Source of the DNA: JAIPAN01 sp040403555 | Lineage (GTDB): Bacteria; Bacteroidota; Bacteroidia; Sphingobacteriales; Sphingobacteriaceae | DNA length: 64,000 bases | Assembly (NCBI GenBank): GCA_040403555.1 | Contig: JBBAKN010000002.1 | Coordinates: forward strand, 248,001 to 312,000 | Reading direction: 5' to 3' | Shown here: in pieces, positions 48,647-58,346 of the stretch | How the letters are laid out: the number at the start of each line of letters is the position of its first letter | Position numbering within the stretch: the stretch's first letter is position 1 | The notes under the pieces: generated by a model | The model's database searches: none | The model's input: the letters and a program-made list of their open reading frames with translations, nothing else | What the model was told of the DNA's origin: nothing | Translations under genes and position numbers: made by a program

Positions 48647-50359
48647 ATGAAAAAAATAGTCTTCGTTTCACTCTTACTGATGCTTGGTTTTGCCCTGCAG
48701 GCACAACAACTCGTTGGACCGGGTAAGGCGGTTGATCCATATAAACGCACGAGCCAAAAATCGGGTGTATTCACCCAAGGTGCCGTTGCAAGCGCCCACC
48801 CCTTGGCCAGCCATGTAGGTGTAGAAATTATGAAACGAGGAGGCAATGCATTTGATGCTGCCATTGCCACGCAATTGGCTTTGGCGGTGGTATATCCCAT
48901 TGCCGGAAATATTGGTGGGGGTGGCTTTTTGTTGGGACGTACTGCAAAAGGTGACCTCCTCGGTTTAGATTTTAGAGAAAAGGCACCCATTGCGGCAAGT
49001 CGCGATATGTATTTGGACAAACAAGGCAATGCCCAAAATGAGCTTTCTCAAAATGGACATTTGGCAAGCGGAGTTCCAGGTACCGTTGCCGGGTTGTTTG
49101 CAACCCTTCCCTATGCCAAACTACCTTTCAACGAATTAATTCAGCCCGCTATTGATTTAGCTGAATTTGGCTTTACACTTAGCCAAAATGAGGCCACAGG
49201 ACTGAATTGGACTAAGCAATCGTTTCAGAAATACAGTACACAAGTGAGTGCTTTTGTAAAAAATACCGAGTGGCAAGCAGGCGATACCCTGGTACAAAAA
49301 GAATTGGCCAGCACCCTAAAACGTATTCGCGATAAAGGTGCTAAAGGATTTTATCGTGGTAAAACTGCCCAACTTTTGGTAGCCGAAATGCACCGTAGGA
49401 ATGGCATTATCAGCAAAAAAGATTTGAGACAGTACGAAGCCAAAAATAGAACACCGATTCAGTTTAACTACAAAGGAAACGAGGTGATTGGCTTTCCTCC
49501 ACCCAGTAGCGGAGGTATTATTGTGGCTCAAGTACTTAAAATGTTAGCAGATAGAAACCTAGAAACACTGGGTTTTCAATCGGAGAAAAGTGTGCAACTT
49601 TTAATAGAAGCAGAACGCATTGCTTTTGCAGATAGAGCCGAACATTTGGGCGACCCTGATTATTGGCAAGTTCCTGTAGAAAAATTGTTAAATACCGGCT
49701 ATTTAACCACCCGAATGACCGATTTTATAGCAGGTAAAGCAGGTAAAAGCAGTGAAACGAAGGCGGGCAATTTTACCGAAAGTACCGAAACTACACACCT
49801 GAGTATATACGATAAAGAAGGCAATATGGTGGCAGTAACCACTACGCTAAATGGTGCTTATGGTAGTAAAACCGTAGTAGGCGGTGCCGGGTTTTTGTTG
49901 AATAACGAGATGGATGATTTTAGCATTAAAGCCGGCGTACCTAATATGTATGGTGCCGTGGGTAGCAAGGCAAACGCCATAGAACCAAATAAACGCATGC
50001 TAAGCTCTATGTGCCCCACCCTGGTTTTAAAAGATAACAAACCCTATATCATCGTGGGTACTCCTGGTGGAACAACCATACCCACCTCAGTCATACAAAC
50101 CTTGGTAAATCTTATCGACTTTAAATTAAGCCCAATGGAGGCAAACAATAGTCCGAAATTTCACCACCAATGGTTGCCCGATGTGGTAGATATAGAGAAA
50201 GATTTTCCGCAAGCTTTAAAAGATCGCTTAATAGCTATGGGCTATACCCTGAGACTGCGTGATGGTATTGGCCGCACCGAACTGATTGTAATTGACGCTA
50301 ATGGCGCAATTCAAGCGGTAGCCGATGTACGTGGTGAAGATGCTGTAGCTGGTTTTTAA
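48647..50359 (+). CDS. ggt: Gamma-glutamyltransferase
   Basis: Periplasmic Ntn hydrolase that cleaves glutathione and transfers gamma-glutamyl groups. From ATG 48647 the signal peptide ends near LQAQQ; an upstream TTG frame is not needed. Autoprocessing gives two subunits, with the catalytic Thr at about residue 382 in ESTETTHLSIYD, and the gamma-glutamyl pocket GNIGGGGFL and SMCPTL segments are present. Length ~570 aa is normal. It converges on a GDPD gene with a 4-base overlap of the stops. Confidence 0.95.
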   Translation: MKKIVFVSLLLMLGFALQAQQLVGPGKAVDPYKRTSQKSGVFTQGAVASAHPLASHVGVEIMKRGGNAFDAAIATQLALAVVYPIAGNIGGGGFLLGRTAKGDLLGLDFREKAPIAASRDMYLDKQGNAQNELSQNGHLASGVPGTVAGLFATLPYAKLPFNELIQPAIDLAEFGFTLSQNEATGLNWTKQSFQKYSTQVSAFVKNTEWQAGDTLVQKELASTLKRIRDKGAKGFYRGKTAQLLVAEMHRRNGIISKKDLRQYEAKNRTPIQFNYKGNEVIGFPPPSSGGIIVAQVLKMLADRNLETLGFQSEKSVQLLIEAERIAFADRAEHLGDPDYWQVPVEKLLNTGYLTTRMTDFIAGKAGKSSETKAGNFTESTETTHLSIYDKEGNMVAVTTTLNGAYGSKTVVGGAGFLLNNEMDDFSIKAGVPNMYGAVGSKANAIEPNKRMLSSMCPTLVLKDNKPYIIVGTPGGTTIPTSVIQTLVNLIDFKLSPMEANNSPKFHHQWLPDVVDIEKDFPQALKDRLIAMGYTLRLRDGIGRTELIVIDANGAIQAVADVRGEDAVAGF

Positions 50360-51252
50360 TTAGCCTGTTTAATGGCGCTAAATAAATTAGGGTAATCGGA
50401 AATAATTCCATCTACACCCAATTTTAGCATTTTCTGCATTTCGGGCAGGGTATTTACGGTCCAAACAATAACTTGCATGCCTTTTCTATGGCAGCTTTTC
50501 ACTAGTTTTTGATCTACAAATTGATAGGCTGGACTAAAAATGGTGGGAACAAACCCCAGCGTTTTCAATTGAGTGTTTAGTTTTTTAGCACTGGTATTTT
50601 CCACCAAAAAAGCAGTTTTAAGTTGGGGGTATTGTTTATGAACAAGCTGAATGGTGCGCACATCAAAACTCTGAATAATGGTTCTCGGTGCAATGCCTTT
50701 ACGTTGTATAACCGCTAAAACTAAGTTTACAAATTCGGCAGGTTTGGGATGAAAGTTATCATCACCCTCGGGGTCAGATTTCGTTTCAATGTTGTACTGT
50801 ACCGGTGGGATGTTATGCATCCGAGTGTAAGCTTCTACCGCATCTATCACATCGGCCAATAAGGGTTTTTTAGCTGGCGTTTTTTCCTGCTGAGGGAAAC
50901 GTGGATGTGGCTTTAAGCCCACGTCCCAGGTATGTACAGCAGCATAATCTAGCTGGTAAATATTGTATGATTTTTCTTGAGCTGCAGTGATGTATTTTCC
51001 CTCCGGATTTGTGGAAATTTCGGCACTCATAAAAGGTTCGTGCGATAAAATCACCTGTTTATCTTTGGTAATTACCACATCTAGTTCGAGGGTGCTTACG
51101 CCTAAATCTATGGCTTTAAGCATGGCCTGAATGGTGTTTTCGGGGTATAGCCCCCTACACCCTCTATGGCCTTGCCAATCTATGCTGCGCTCTTGAGCCT
51201 GTGCCATGGTTAAGCAGAAAAAATTGACTGCCAACATACATATTATTTTCAT
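50356..51252 (-). CDS. Glycerophosphodiester phosphodiesterase, exported
   Basis: GDPD-fold enzyme that splits glycerophosphodiesters into glycerol phosphate and an alcohol. Signal peptide ends near AQAQE (residue 20). Catalytic residues: QGHRGCRGLYPENT (His and Arg plus ENT), LELDVVITKDKQVILSHEP with metal Glu/Asp and the second His. Length 298 aa. First gene after the convergent ggt; 30 bases downstream of the yceI-like gene on the same strand. Confidence 0.93.
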   Translation of the reverse strand: MKIICMLAVNFFCLTMAQAQERSIDWQGHRGCRGLYPENTIQAMLKAIDLGVSTLELDVVITKDKQVILSHEPFMSAEISTNPEGKYITAAQEKSYNIYQLDYAAVHTWDVGLKPHPRFPQQEKTPAKKPLLADVIDAVEAYTRMHNIPPVQYNIETKSDPEGDDNFHPKPAEFVNLVLAVIQRKGIAPRTIIQSFDVRTIQLVHKQYPQLKTAFLVENTSAKKLNTQLKTLGFVPTIFSPAYQFVDQKLVKSCHRKGMQVIVWTVNTLPEMQKMLKLGVDGIISDYPNLFSAIKQAN

Positions 51253-51282
51253 ACCGAAAGTAGGTGCTTAATGTGAAGCCGA

Positions 51283-51828
51283 TTAGTAAACAACCTTAAA
51301 CTTAAGTTTTAACTCATCATCTGCAGCTACACCCAACAAACTAGGTGGCTCAATTTTGAACTGGGTCATTTTAAGCGTAAAAGCACCACTTACCTCTAAA
51401 TTAGATCCTGTTGTTTTTCGTTTTGCTTCAAACGTTATGGGCTGAGTAACACCATGGAAACTTACATTTCCCTTTACCAACACTACATCGCCTTGCGTTT
51501 GAATGGACGTACTAGAAAAACTAATAATTGGGTATTTTAATCCTTCAGCCACTTCAATCATGTGCGAATCTCGGTTGGCATTTTTGCTATCAAAAGTTCC
51601 CAATTTAACACTAACGGCTACTTGAGTTAGTACTGATTTATCGGCATTCGTTAAAATAACCGAGTTCACCTCTCTGCTCGTTCCATCCCAAGTGTGTAAG
51701 GGGTGGCGCATGGTGTAGGTTATACTCGATAATTTTTTGTCAGCAAAAACTTTTACGGTACCTGCATCTTGTGCAAGTGCACTGCTAGCTAATCCAATGA
51801 ACAGCAGGGAGTAGAATATATTTTTCAT
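51283..51828 (-). CDS. YceI-family periplasmic protein
   Basis: Lipocalin-like YceI barrel (181 aa) that binds isoprenoid or quinone-like lipids. Signal peptide ends near SALAQDA. Typical strands: SITYTMRHPLHTWDG, then SVKLGTFDSKNANRDSHMIE, and VKGNVSFHGVTQPITFEAK. YceI proteins commonly neighbour cytochrome b561-type membrane proteins, and here the next upstream gene (51832-52467) looks like one; the ATG starts three bases from that stop. Confidence 0.92.
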   Translation of the reverse strand: MKNIFYSLLFIGLASSALAQDAGTVKVFADKKLSSITYTMRHPLHTWDGTSREVNSVILTNADKSVLTQVAVSVKLGTFDSKNANRDSHMIEVAEGLKYPIISFSSTSIQTQGDVVLVKGNVSFHGVTQPITFEAKRKTTGSNLEVSGAFTLKMTQFKIEPPSLLGVAADDELKLKFKVVY

Positions 51829-51831
51829 AGG

Positions 51832-52467
51832 TTAGAATTTTAACACAATCATAGATGCGGCAAAAGCGCCAAATGCAGTATAGGCTGCTGCTCGGTGGTA
51901 TTTTTTTAAATTCGGATGATCTTCTGTCATCCCGGCTAATACGTTGGTAGCAATCATAGCCGACATGTGTACTACTGCCAACCATTTATGCAATTTAATA
52001 CTGCTGTATCCTTTACGCTCGTCGAGTGCTTTAGGTGGTGCAAATAGCGATAGAGAGGCCGTGGTAAAATAGCCTATATTCACTGCAGCACCAACCGCTT
52101 CGTGGGTATCTTTTAAATCGTAGCGGCCATTGTATAATTTACCCCCAATAATACCTTGTGCTACCATACCACCCAAAGTGGCAAAGCCCAATATTTGGTG
52201 TAAACCCAACATGGTACGGCGTAATTTTAACTCATTTTGTCGTTTTTCTGGCGTTAATTCAAACCTAGTAAAGCCTCTCATGAAACCCTTTGGACCCCAT
52301 AATAAGCGTTGGGTGGGAATCATTTTGTTCGGCAACAATTTCAGCTGGCTCGAATCTGCTAGTGACAAATCTTGCAATAAATTATTGGTTTGGGTAGAAT
52401 CGGTTTGGGCAACAGCAGAAAAAACAAGGCCGAAAGCCAGAGCAATAAATATAAAAAATGCTTTCAT
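51832..52467 (-). CDS. Cytochrome b561-like membrane protein
   Basis: 211 residues: a signal-like N-terminus (~1-20, ending AVAQT), a soluble linker, and four membrane helices (about 86-108, 120-142, 158-180, 190-210). Histidines that could bind haem lie at 90 (LGLHQILG), 122 (DTHEAVG), 160 and 167 (KLHKWLAVVHMSAM), and 191. The pattern suggests a b561-type haem protein. Next to YceI, it probably transfers electrons through a lipid quinone bound by that protein. Family assignment is by pattern. Confidence 0.65.
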   Translation of the reverse strand: MKAFFIFIALAFGLVFSAVAQTDSTQTNNLLQDLSLADSSQLKLLPNKMIPTQRLLWGPKGFMRGFTRFELTPEKRQNELKLRRTMLGLHQILGFATLGGMVAQGIIGGKLYNGRYDLKDTHEAVGAAVNIGYFTTASLSLFAPPKALDERKGYSSIKLHKWLAVVHMSAMIATNVLAGMTEDHPNLKKYHRAAAYTAFGAFAASMIVLKF

Positions 52468-52614
52468 AGGTATAAATTTGATTTAAGGTACGAAAAAAAG
52501 CAGGTCTTTAATGTATATCCGTGTTTCAATTATTAAACTTCATCATTATTTAACATTAAGGGTGGTTAGAGCTCCTAGCACAACTCGTATATTTAATTTT
52601 TGTTTAACTATTTA

Positions 52615-55026
52615 ATGATGAAAAGAATAATACTCCTAACGGTATACGGATTAATCTCTTGCACATTTGCAAGGGCACAAAACCAAATCAGTTTACCTAA
52701 TGGTTGGCAATTAAGCCCTGCCGGGCGAAGTGTAGCACTGGGAGATCTTCCCTTAAATATGGCGGTTAGTCCTTCAAAAAAATTCTTGGCAGTTACTAAT
52801 AATGGCCAAAGCAAACAAAGTTTACAGCTCATAGATATCCGGTCAGAAAAAGTACTTTCTACCGTTGATATACCTAAAAGCTGGTTGGGTATCGCATTTA
52901 CTGCAGATGAAAAATACCTCTATGCAAGTGGCGGTAATGATAATCGGATATTAAAATACAGTACCGCAGGCAAACAACTTAAATTAGTTGATAGCATTGC
53001 ATTAGGTAAACCCTGGCCGAACAAAATTTCTCCAACCGGTATGGCGCTTTATGAAAAAATGCAAACGCTGTATGTAGTTACCAAAGACAATAGTTCGTTG
53101 TATATTATTGATTTGGAATCAAAAAAAATAAAAAATAAAATTGCTTTGGATGGCGAAGCCTATACCTGTTTATTATCGCCAGATAAACGAACGCTATACA
53201 TCAGTTGCTGGAGAGGTAACAAAATTATTTTAGTTGATACCCAGACAGAAAAAATTAGTGCTAATATTCAAGTAGGCAATCATCCCAATGAATTGTGTAT
53301 GGATAAAAAAGGTAACTATTTGTATGTAGCCAATGCCAATGACAATTCGGTTTCGGTTATAGATACCCGAAAAAACAACGTCATAGAAACCTTAAGTGCA
53401 TCACTTTACCCTGATGCACCTCCGGGTTCTACCACCAACGGCTTAGCATTAAGTGAGACCGAAAAAACACTATTTATTGCCAATGCAGATAATAACTGCC
53501 TTGCTGTTTTTGATGTAAGTACACCAGGGAACAGTAAATCTCAAGGCTTTATTCCAACAGGTTGGTACCCAACCTGTGTAAAAGTAGTGGGTAAAAAAAT
53601 TCTAGTTAGCAATGGCAAAGGAATGTCATCAATGGCAAATCCTTTTGGCCCCAACCCCATTGCAAAAAAGCAAAAAGTAAATTTTCAGCAGGGAGATAAA
53701 AATAAGCCAGTTGAGGTACAATATATTGGTGGTTTATTCAAAGGAAGCCTTAGTTTTATTGATGTACCCAATTCGTTACAACTGAGCACTTATTCCCAAC
53801 AAGTGTATGCCAATACTCCCTACTCAAAAACCAAAGAATTCATGGCAGAGGGAGAGCCCAATAACCCCATTCCGCAAAAAATTGGGGATGTTTCACCCAT
53901 TAAATATGTGTTTTATATCGTTAAAGAAAATAGAACCTACGATCAGGTTTTGGGCGATGTACCAGGCGGTAATGGAGATACTAGCCTCGTATTGTTTGGC
54001 GAAAAAATAACCCCGAACCAACATAAATTAGCTAAAGAATTTGTGCTCTTAGATAATTTTTATGTAGACGGCGAAGTAAGTGCGGATGGGCATAATTGGA
54101 GTTTAGGAGCCTATGCAAACGATTACCTGGAGAAAAATTGGGTGACCAGTTATGGTGGCAGAGGTGGTGGTTATGATGCCGAAGGCACTCGAGAAATAGC
54201 CAATAATAAAAATGGATTTCTGTGGGATCATGCCAAAAGAGCTGGAGTAACTTTTCGAACGTATGGAGAATTTGCAGACGATTATAAAGCCAATATACCA
54301 GTTTTAGAAGGTAATTTTTGCCCATACTACACGAGCTGGGATCAAAGCATACGAGATACTACCCGAGTAGGCCAGTGGAAAAAAGATTTCGATTCGCTAG
54401 TAAAAGCCAATGCTTTACCTCAATTAAATACCCTTCGGTTAATTAACGATCATACAGAGGGTTTACGTTTAAACAAACCCACTCCTTTTGCCCATGTAGC
54501 CGATAATGATTTAAGTGTAGGTATGTTTTTAGAAATATTAAGTAAAAGTCCAGTTTGGAAAGAGAGCGTAGTTTTTATATTAGAAGATGATGCACAAGAT
54601 GGCCCCGACCACGTAGACGCACACCGCTCTACGGCCTATATTGCAGGCCCAAATGTTAAACGAAATTTTATAGATCATACGCCCTACACCACGAGCGGTA
54701 TGTTACGTACTATAGAATTGATATTGGGTATTCCTCCAATGAGCCAATACGATGCTGCTGCTACACCCATGTGGCGAAGTTTTACAAACCAAGCAAATTT
54801 TACACCATTTACTGCTTTGCCTGCTCAGGTAAATCTTAATGATAAAAATACCATACAAAATGAGCTTAGTAAACTATCGGCTTTATTTGATTTTAGTAAA
54901 GAAGACCGTGCCCCAGACCGCGAATTTAATGAGGTGCTGTGGAAAGCTGTAAAAGGGGAAAATGCAGTAATGCCAGCACCTAAAAGAGCTGCTTTTGTGA
55001 AGCAAATGGAAACGGAGAAAGACTAA
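52615..55026 (+). CDS. Beta-propeller/phosphoesterase fusion (YncE-like plus phospholipase C/acid phosphatase-like), exported
   Basis: About 803 residues with two parts. The N-terminal ~390 residues form a seven-bladed YncE-like propeller with repeats (KFLAVTNNGQ, KYLYASGGNDNRILKY, KNNVIETLSASLYPD). The C-terminal ~400 resemble the bacterial phosphoesterase/phospholipase C family: YIVKENRTYDQVLGDV, DNFYVDGEVSADGHNW, and VFILEDDAQDGPDHVDAHRS with metal ligands. The start at 52615 or 52618 (two adjacent ATGs) gives a signal peptide ending FARAQN. Likely surface phosphodiesterase. No terminator was noted after the stop. Confidence 0.88.
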   Translation: MMKRIILLTVYGLISCTFARAQNQISLPNGWQLSPAGRSVALGDLPLNMAVSPSKKFLAVTNNGQSKQSLQLIDIRSEKVLSTVDIPKSWLGIAFTADEKYLYASGGNDNRILKYSTAGKQLKLVDSIALGKPWPNKISPTGMALYEKMQTLYVVTKDNSSLYIIDLESKKIKNKIALDGEAYTCLLSPDKRTLYISCWRGNKIILVDTQTEKISANIQVGNHPNELCMDKKGNYLYVANANDNSVSVIDTRKNNVIETLSASLYPDAPPGSTTNGLALSETEKTLFIANADNNCLAVFDVSTPGNSKSQGFIPTGWYPTCVKVVGKKILVSNGKGMSSMANPFGPNPIAKKQKVNFQQGDKNKPVEVQYIGGLFKGSLSFIDVPNSLQLSTYSQQVYANTPYSKTKEFMAEGEPNNPIPQKIGDVSPIKYVFYIVKENRTYDQVLGDVPGGNGDTSLVLFGEKITPNQHKLAKEFVLLDNFYVDGEVSADGHNWSLGAYANDYLEKNWVTSYGGRGGGYDAEGTREIANNKNGFLWDHAKRAGVTFRTYGEFADDYKANIPVLEGNFCPYYTSWDQSIRDTTRVGQWKKDFDSLVKANALPQLNTLRLINDHTEGLRLNKPTPFAHVADNDLSVGMFLEILSKSPVWKESVVFILEDDAQDGPDHVDAHRSTAYIAGPNVKRNFIDHTPYTTSGMLRTIELILGIPPMSQYDAAATPMWRSFTNQANFTPFTALPAQVNLNDKNTIQNELSKLSALFDFSKEDRAPDREFNEVLWKAVKGENAVMPAPKRAAFVKQMETEKD

Positions 55027-55063
55027 TAAAATTTGTAGTAAATTAATTTGAATTAGGACTTAG

Positions 55064-56899
55064 TTATTCCACCGTTACCGATTTAGCCAAATTACGCGGT
55101 TGATCTACGTTACAGCCTCTAAGAACCGCAATGTGATAAGCCAATAGCTGTAAAGGAATAGTAGCTAAAATGGGTAAAAATGCTTCGTCGGCATCGGGTA
55201 TTTCAATGATATAATCGGCCATTTCTTTCACCACTACATCGCCCTCGGTTACAATGGCAATAACCACACCTTTGCGTGCTTTTACTTCTTGTATGTTGCT
55301 AATTACTTTTTCGTACGATGAGTTTTTGGTGGCAATAAAAATTACCGGCATGTCTGCATCAATTAAAGCAATGGGGCCGTGTTTCATTTCGGCAGCCGGG
55401 TAGCCCTCGGCATGGATATAAGAAATCTCTTTTAGTTTTAAGGCGCCTTCTAAAGCAACCGGGAAACCGCTACCGCGGCCCAGGAATAAACAATTGGTGG
55501 TGTCTTTAAATTGCTCGGCAATTTTTAAAATACCTGCATTGGCCTCGAGGCATTTTTCTACCAGGTTAGGTATTTGATCTAATTCGGATAATAAACCGAT
55601 TAATTTAGATTGAGAAATGGTGCCTTTTTGTTGTGCAATGTAAAAAGCCATTAAGGTTAAAACCGTTACCTGGGCGGTAAATGCTTTGGTAGAGGCTACC
55701 CCAATTTCGGGACCAGCATGAGTATACACTCCCGCATGGGTTAAACGTGGAATAGACGAACCCACCACATTGCAAATGCCAAAAATAGTAGCGCCTTTTT
55801 CTTTAGCCAATTCAATGGCGGCCATGGTGTCGGCCGTTTCGCCCGATTGTGAAATGGCTATTACAATATCTTTTTCGGTAATAATAGGGTTGCGGTATCT
55901 GAACTCCGAAGCATATTCTACTTCTACCGGTACACGAGCAAATTCTTCAATTAAATATTCGCCAACCAAGCCTGCATGCCACGAAGTACCGCAGGCTACA
56001 ATAATAATGCGGTCGATATTTTTAAGCTTTTCAGCATATTCTTTAATACCACCCAATTGCACCAAACCCTCATCGGGATAAATACGACCACGCATACAGT
56101 CTTTAATAGAACGTGGTTGTTCGTAAATTTCTTTGAGCATGAAATGATCGTAACCACCTTTCTCGAGCATCTCTAATTTTAGTTCGAGTTCTTGTACATA
56201 AGGGGTTTTTACTACATTATCCAGGTTCTTGATCAGTAATTCATCACGTTTTATATAGGCAATTTCGTTATCGTTTAAATAGATCACGTTTTTGGTATAC
56301 TCAATAATTGGAGAGGCATCGGAGGCGATGAAGTATTCGTCTTTACCAACTCCAATAACCATGGGGCTGCCTTTACGGGCGGCTATAAGTTGGTCGGGCT
56401 CATCTTTGCTCATAATAACTATGGCATAAGCCCCAACTACTTCGTTAAGCGCCACACGTACGGCTTCTCTAAGATCTAATTGCGTTTTTTTCTGAATTTC
56501 TTCGATCAAGTGGATGAGCACTTCGGTATCGGTATCACTTTTAAACACGTGCCCTTCAGAAATAAGTTCTTCTTTTAGGGTGGCATAATTTTCTATAATT
56601 CCGTTGTGAATAATAGTTAAACGATCGTCGCCAGAAGTATGTGGGTGTGAGTTTCTATCAGATGGTGCTCCGTGGGTGGCCCAGCGGGTATGGCCCATGC
56701 CAATATGGCCCGATACATCTTTATCGGCAGCAAAATTTTCTAATTCGCTAACTTTTCCAGCTTTTTTGTAAATGCGTAAATTGCCATTTAATAAAGCAAC
56801 GCCGGCACTATCGTAACCACGGTATTCTAGGCGATGAAGTCCTTTTATAATTAATGGCCATGCTTCTCTATGACCAATGTATCCAACAATTCCACACAT
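55064..56899 (-). CDS. glmS: Glutamine-fructose-6-phosphate aminotransferase (isomerizing)
   Basis: First step of amino-sugar synthesis: fructose-6-phosphate plus glutamine to glucosamine-6-phosphate. Class II glutaminase domain with the N-terminal nucleophile Cys2 (MCGIVGYIGHREAWP), then two SIS isomerase domains (ISQSGETADTMAAIELAKEK, HAEGYPAAEMKHGPIALID). C-terminal VDQPRNLAKSVTVE is the family's sugar-binding tail. 611 aa. No glmS ribozyme was seen upstream, as expected outside Firmicutes. It follows the DUF4270 gene on the minus strand. Confidence 0.98.
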   Translation of the reverse strand: MCGIVGYIGHREAWPLIIKGLHRLEYRGYDSAGVALLNGNLRIYKKAGKVSELENFAADKDVSGHIGMGHTRWATHGAPSDRNSHPHTSGDDRLTIIHNGIIENYATLKEELISEGHVFKSDTDTEVLIHLIEEIQKKTQLDLREAVRVALNEVVGAYAIVIMSKDEPDQLIAARKGSPMVIGVGKDEYFIASDASPIIEYTKNVIYLNDNEIAYIKRDELLIKNLDNVVKTPYVQELELKLEMLEKGGYDHFMLKEIYEQPRSIKDCMRGRIYPDEGLVQLGGIKEYAEKLKNIDRIIIVACGTSWHAGLVGEYLIEEFARVPVEVEYASEFRYRNPIITEKDIVIAISQSGETADTMAAIELAKEKGATIFGICNVVGSSIPRLTHAGVYTHAGPEIGVASTKAFTAQVTVLTLMAFYIAQQKGTISQSKLIGLLSELDQIPNLVEKCLEANAGILKIAEQFKDTTNCLFLGRGSGFPVALEGALKLKEISYIHAEGYPAAEMKHGPIALIDADMPVIFIATKNSSYEKVISNIQEVKARKGVVIAIVTEGDVVVKEMADYIIEIPDADEAFLPILATIPLQLLAYHIAVLRGCNVDQPRNLAKSVTVE

Positions 56900-56929
56900 G
56901 CGATGTAATGCTTAAAAGGTTAAAACCAA

Positions 56930-58327
56930 TTAATTGTTTAGCAGAGAGTATTTTACTCTAAGTTTCATCTTAAAGTTAGCACTACTTTTACCACTTCCCA
57001 AAACAACTTTGCTTGCAACACCTGCAGAGGGCTTTATCACATTGGCTAAATTAGACATCTCTGTTTCTGTGGGTGCTAGGTAAAGTGCATATTGTTTGGC
57101 TTTACCAATTAATAAGTCTTGAATATAGGCCGTTAGATTAAACGTATACGTTTTAGTCGTGCTTTTATACAAACCGCCAAAACCGCCCACGCTTAAAAAT
57201 CGAGCATCATAGGGATCTAAATCGGGTACTAATTTACGCTGACTGGCAATATCTGTTTGGTAGAGAATCATTCTAGGAGCCGGAGCAAATGGAACGTCGC
57301 TACCACCCTCTACACTCAAAATTAGTTCGGCTTTATTGATGTAAATAGCACCCAATTGTTTTAACTGATTAATATTGGGGAACGTAACTTTAGTTCTTAA
57401 CCCGCCCAAAGCTTGGGTAAATACTTTGTTGTATTCTACCGCTGGATTGGCTAATTGTGTGGCTACTTCGGTACCTGTATAATCGTGGCCAAAAGTTGCG
57501 GCTACCGTCGACATAGAATTGTTAATACTAAAAGTAACGTAATTGGTGTCAATTTTTGCGTTTACATTGCGGTAGTATAGCTCTAACTTACTAGCACCAG
57601 AGTTTAAATCGAAAAATGGAATTCCTCCTGCTTTACCACCACCAATAGGATCAACCTTAATATGTAGCCCTTTAATATGCGTTAAAAAAGCAGCAGGTTT
57701 AAAAAAATTAGCGGCCGCAGCATTAATAAATTGGCTAGTTATAAAACTTGCACTTATTGGAATACGAATCTGAGGAGCTTGTTTTATAATGGTATCTGGT
57801 TTACCTAATCGTATTTGATTCACCGAAATACTATCTTTCAATTTAATTTTGCTAATCACTTTAAATCCAATTTCTGTATTGGCATAAGCAAGAGGCATGT
57901 CGTTGTAATATGAGGTGAGGGGATTTAGCTTTGCATTAAGTTGATGTACCGAAAAACGATAAGTAGAGGTAAGCGAATCACCATAAAATTCATTGGCATA
58001 TTTGAGCACCAATACCGCCGAATCTAAGGCTACACTGGTACCAAATTTTAAACTATCGCTTGGTAAATTAATACTTGCACCTACGGCAGTTTCGGTAATT
58101 CCTAAATTTGGATCTATAAAATACCCGATAGGGTATTTAGCCAAATTATTGGTAAAAATCTTTTCTTCTGGTACAGTTAAGGCCAATATGGTCGTATTAT
58201 CATCAATAGCCGTGTTGATGCCATTATTGGGATCTACATCCAAACCAATTTGGTCTGGATTGTTACATGCACCTAAACTAAAAAGACCTATCAACAGGGT
58301 TAATAAGTCTAATTTATATACTTTCAT
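56930..58327 (-). CDS. DUF4270 lipoprotein
   Basis: 465 aa lipoprotein: signal MKVYKLDLLTLLIGLFSLGAC with a lipobox (LGAC). The rest is beta-rich with the DUF4270 outline (IGLDVDPNNGINT, DSAVLVLKYANEFYGD, ELYYRNVNAK). Function unproven; members occur near cell-envelope genes in Bacteroidota. It lies 30 bases before glmS on the same strand and 19 bases after the stop of the half-length glycogen synthase gene, so these three may share a message. Confidence 0.85.
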   Translation of the reverse strand: MKVYKLDLLTLLIGLFSLGACNNPDQIGLDVDPNNGINTAIDDNTTILALTVPEEKIFTNNLAKYPIGYFIDPNLGITETAVGASINLPSDSLKFGTSVALDSAVLVLKYANEFYGDSLTSTYRFSVHQLNAKLNPLTSYYNDMPLAYANTEIGFKVISKIKLKDSISVNQIRLGKPDTIIKQAPQIRIPISASFITSQFINAAAANFFKPAAFLTHIKGLHIKVDPIGGGKAGGIPFFDLNSGASKLELYYRNVNAKIDTNYVTFSINNSMSTVAATFGHDYTGTEVATQLANPAVEYNKVFTQALGGLRTKVTFPNINQLKQLGAIYINKAELILSVEGGSDVPFAPAPRMILYQTDIASQRKLVPDLDPYDARFLSVGGFGGLYKSTTKTYTFNLTAYIQDLLIGKAKQYALYLAPTETEMSNLANVIKPSAGVASKVVLGSGKSSANFKMKLRVKYSLLNN

Positions 58328-58346
58328 AGTAAACCTTGGTTAACAA

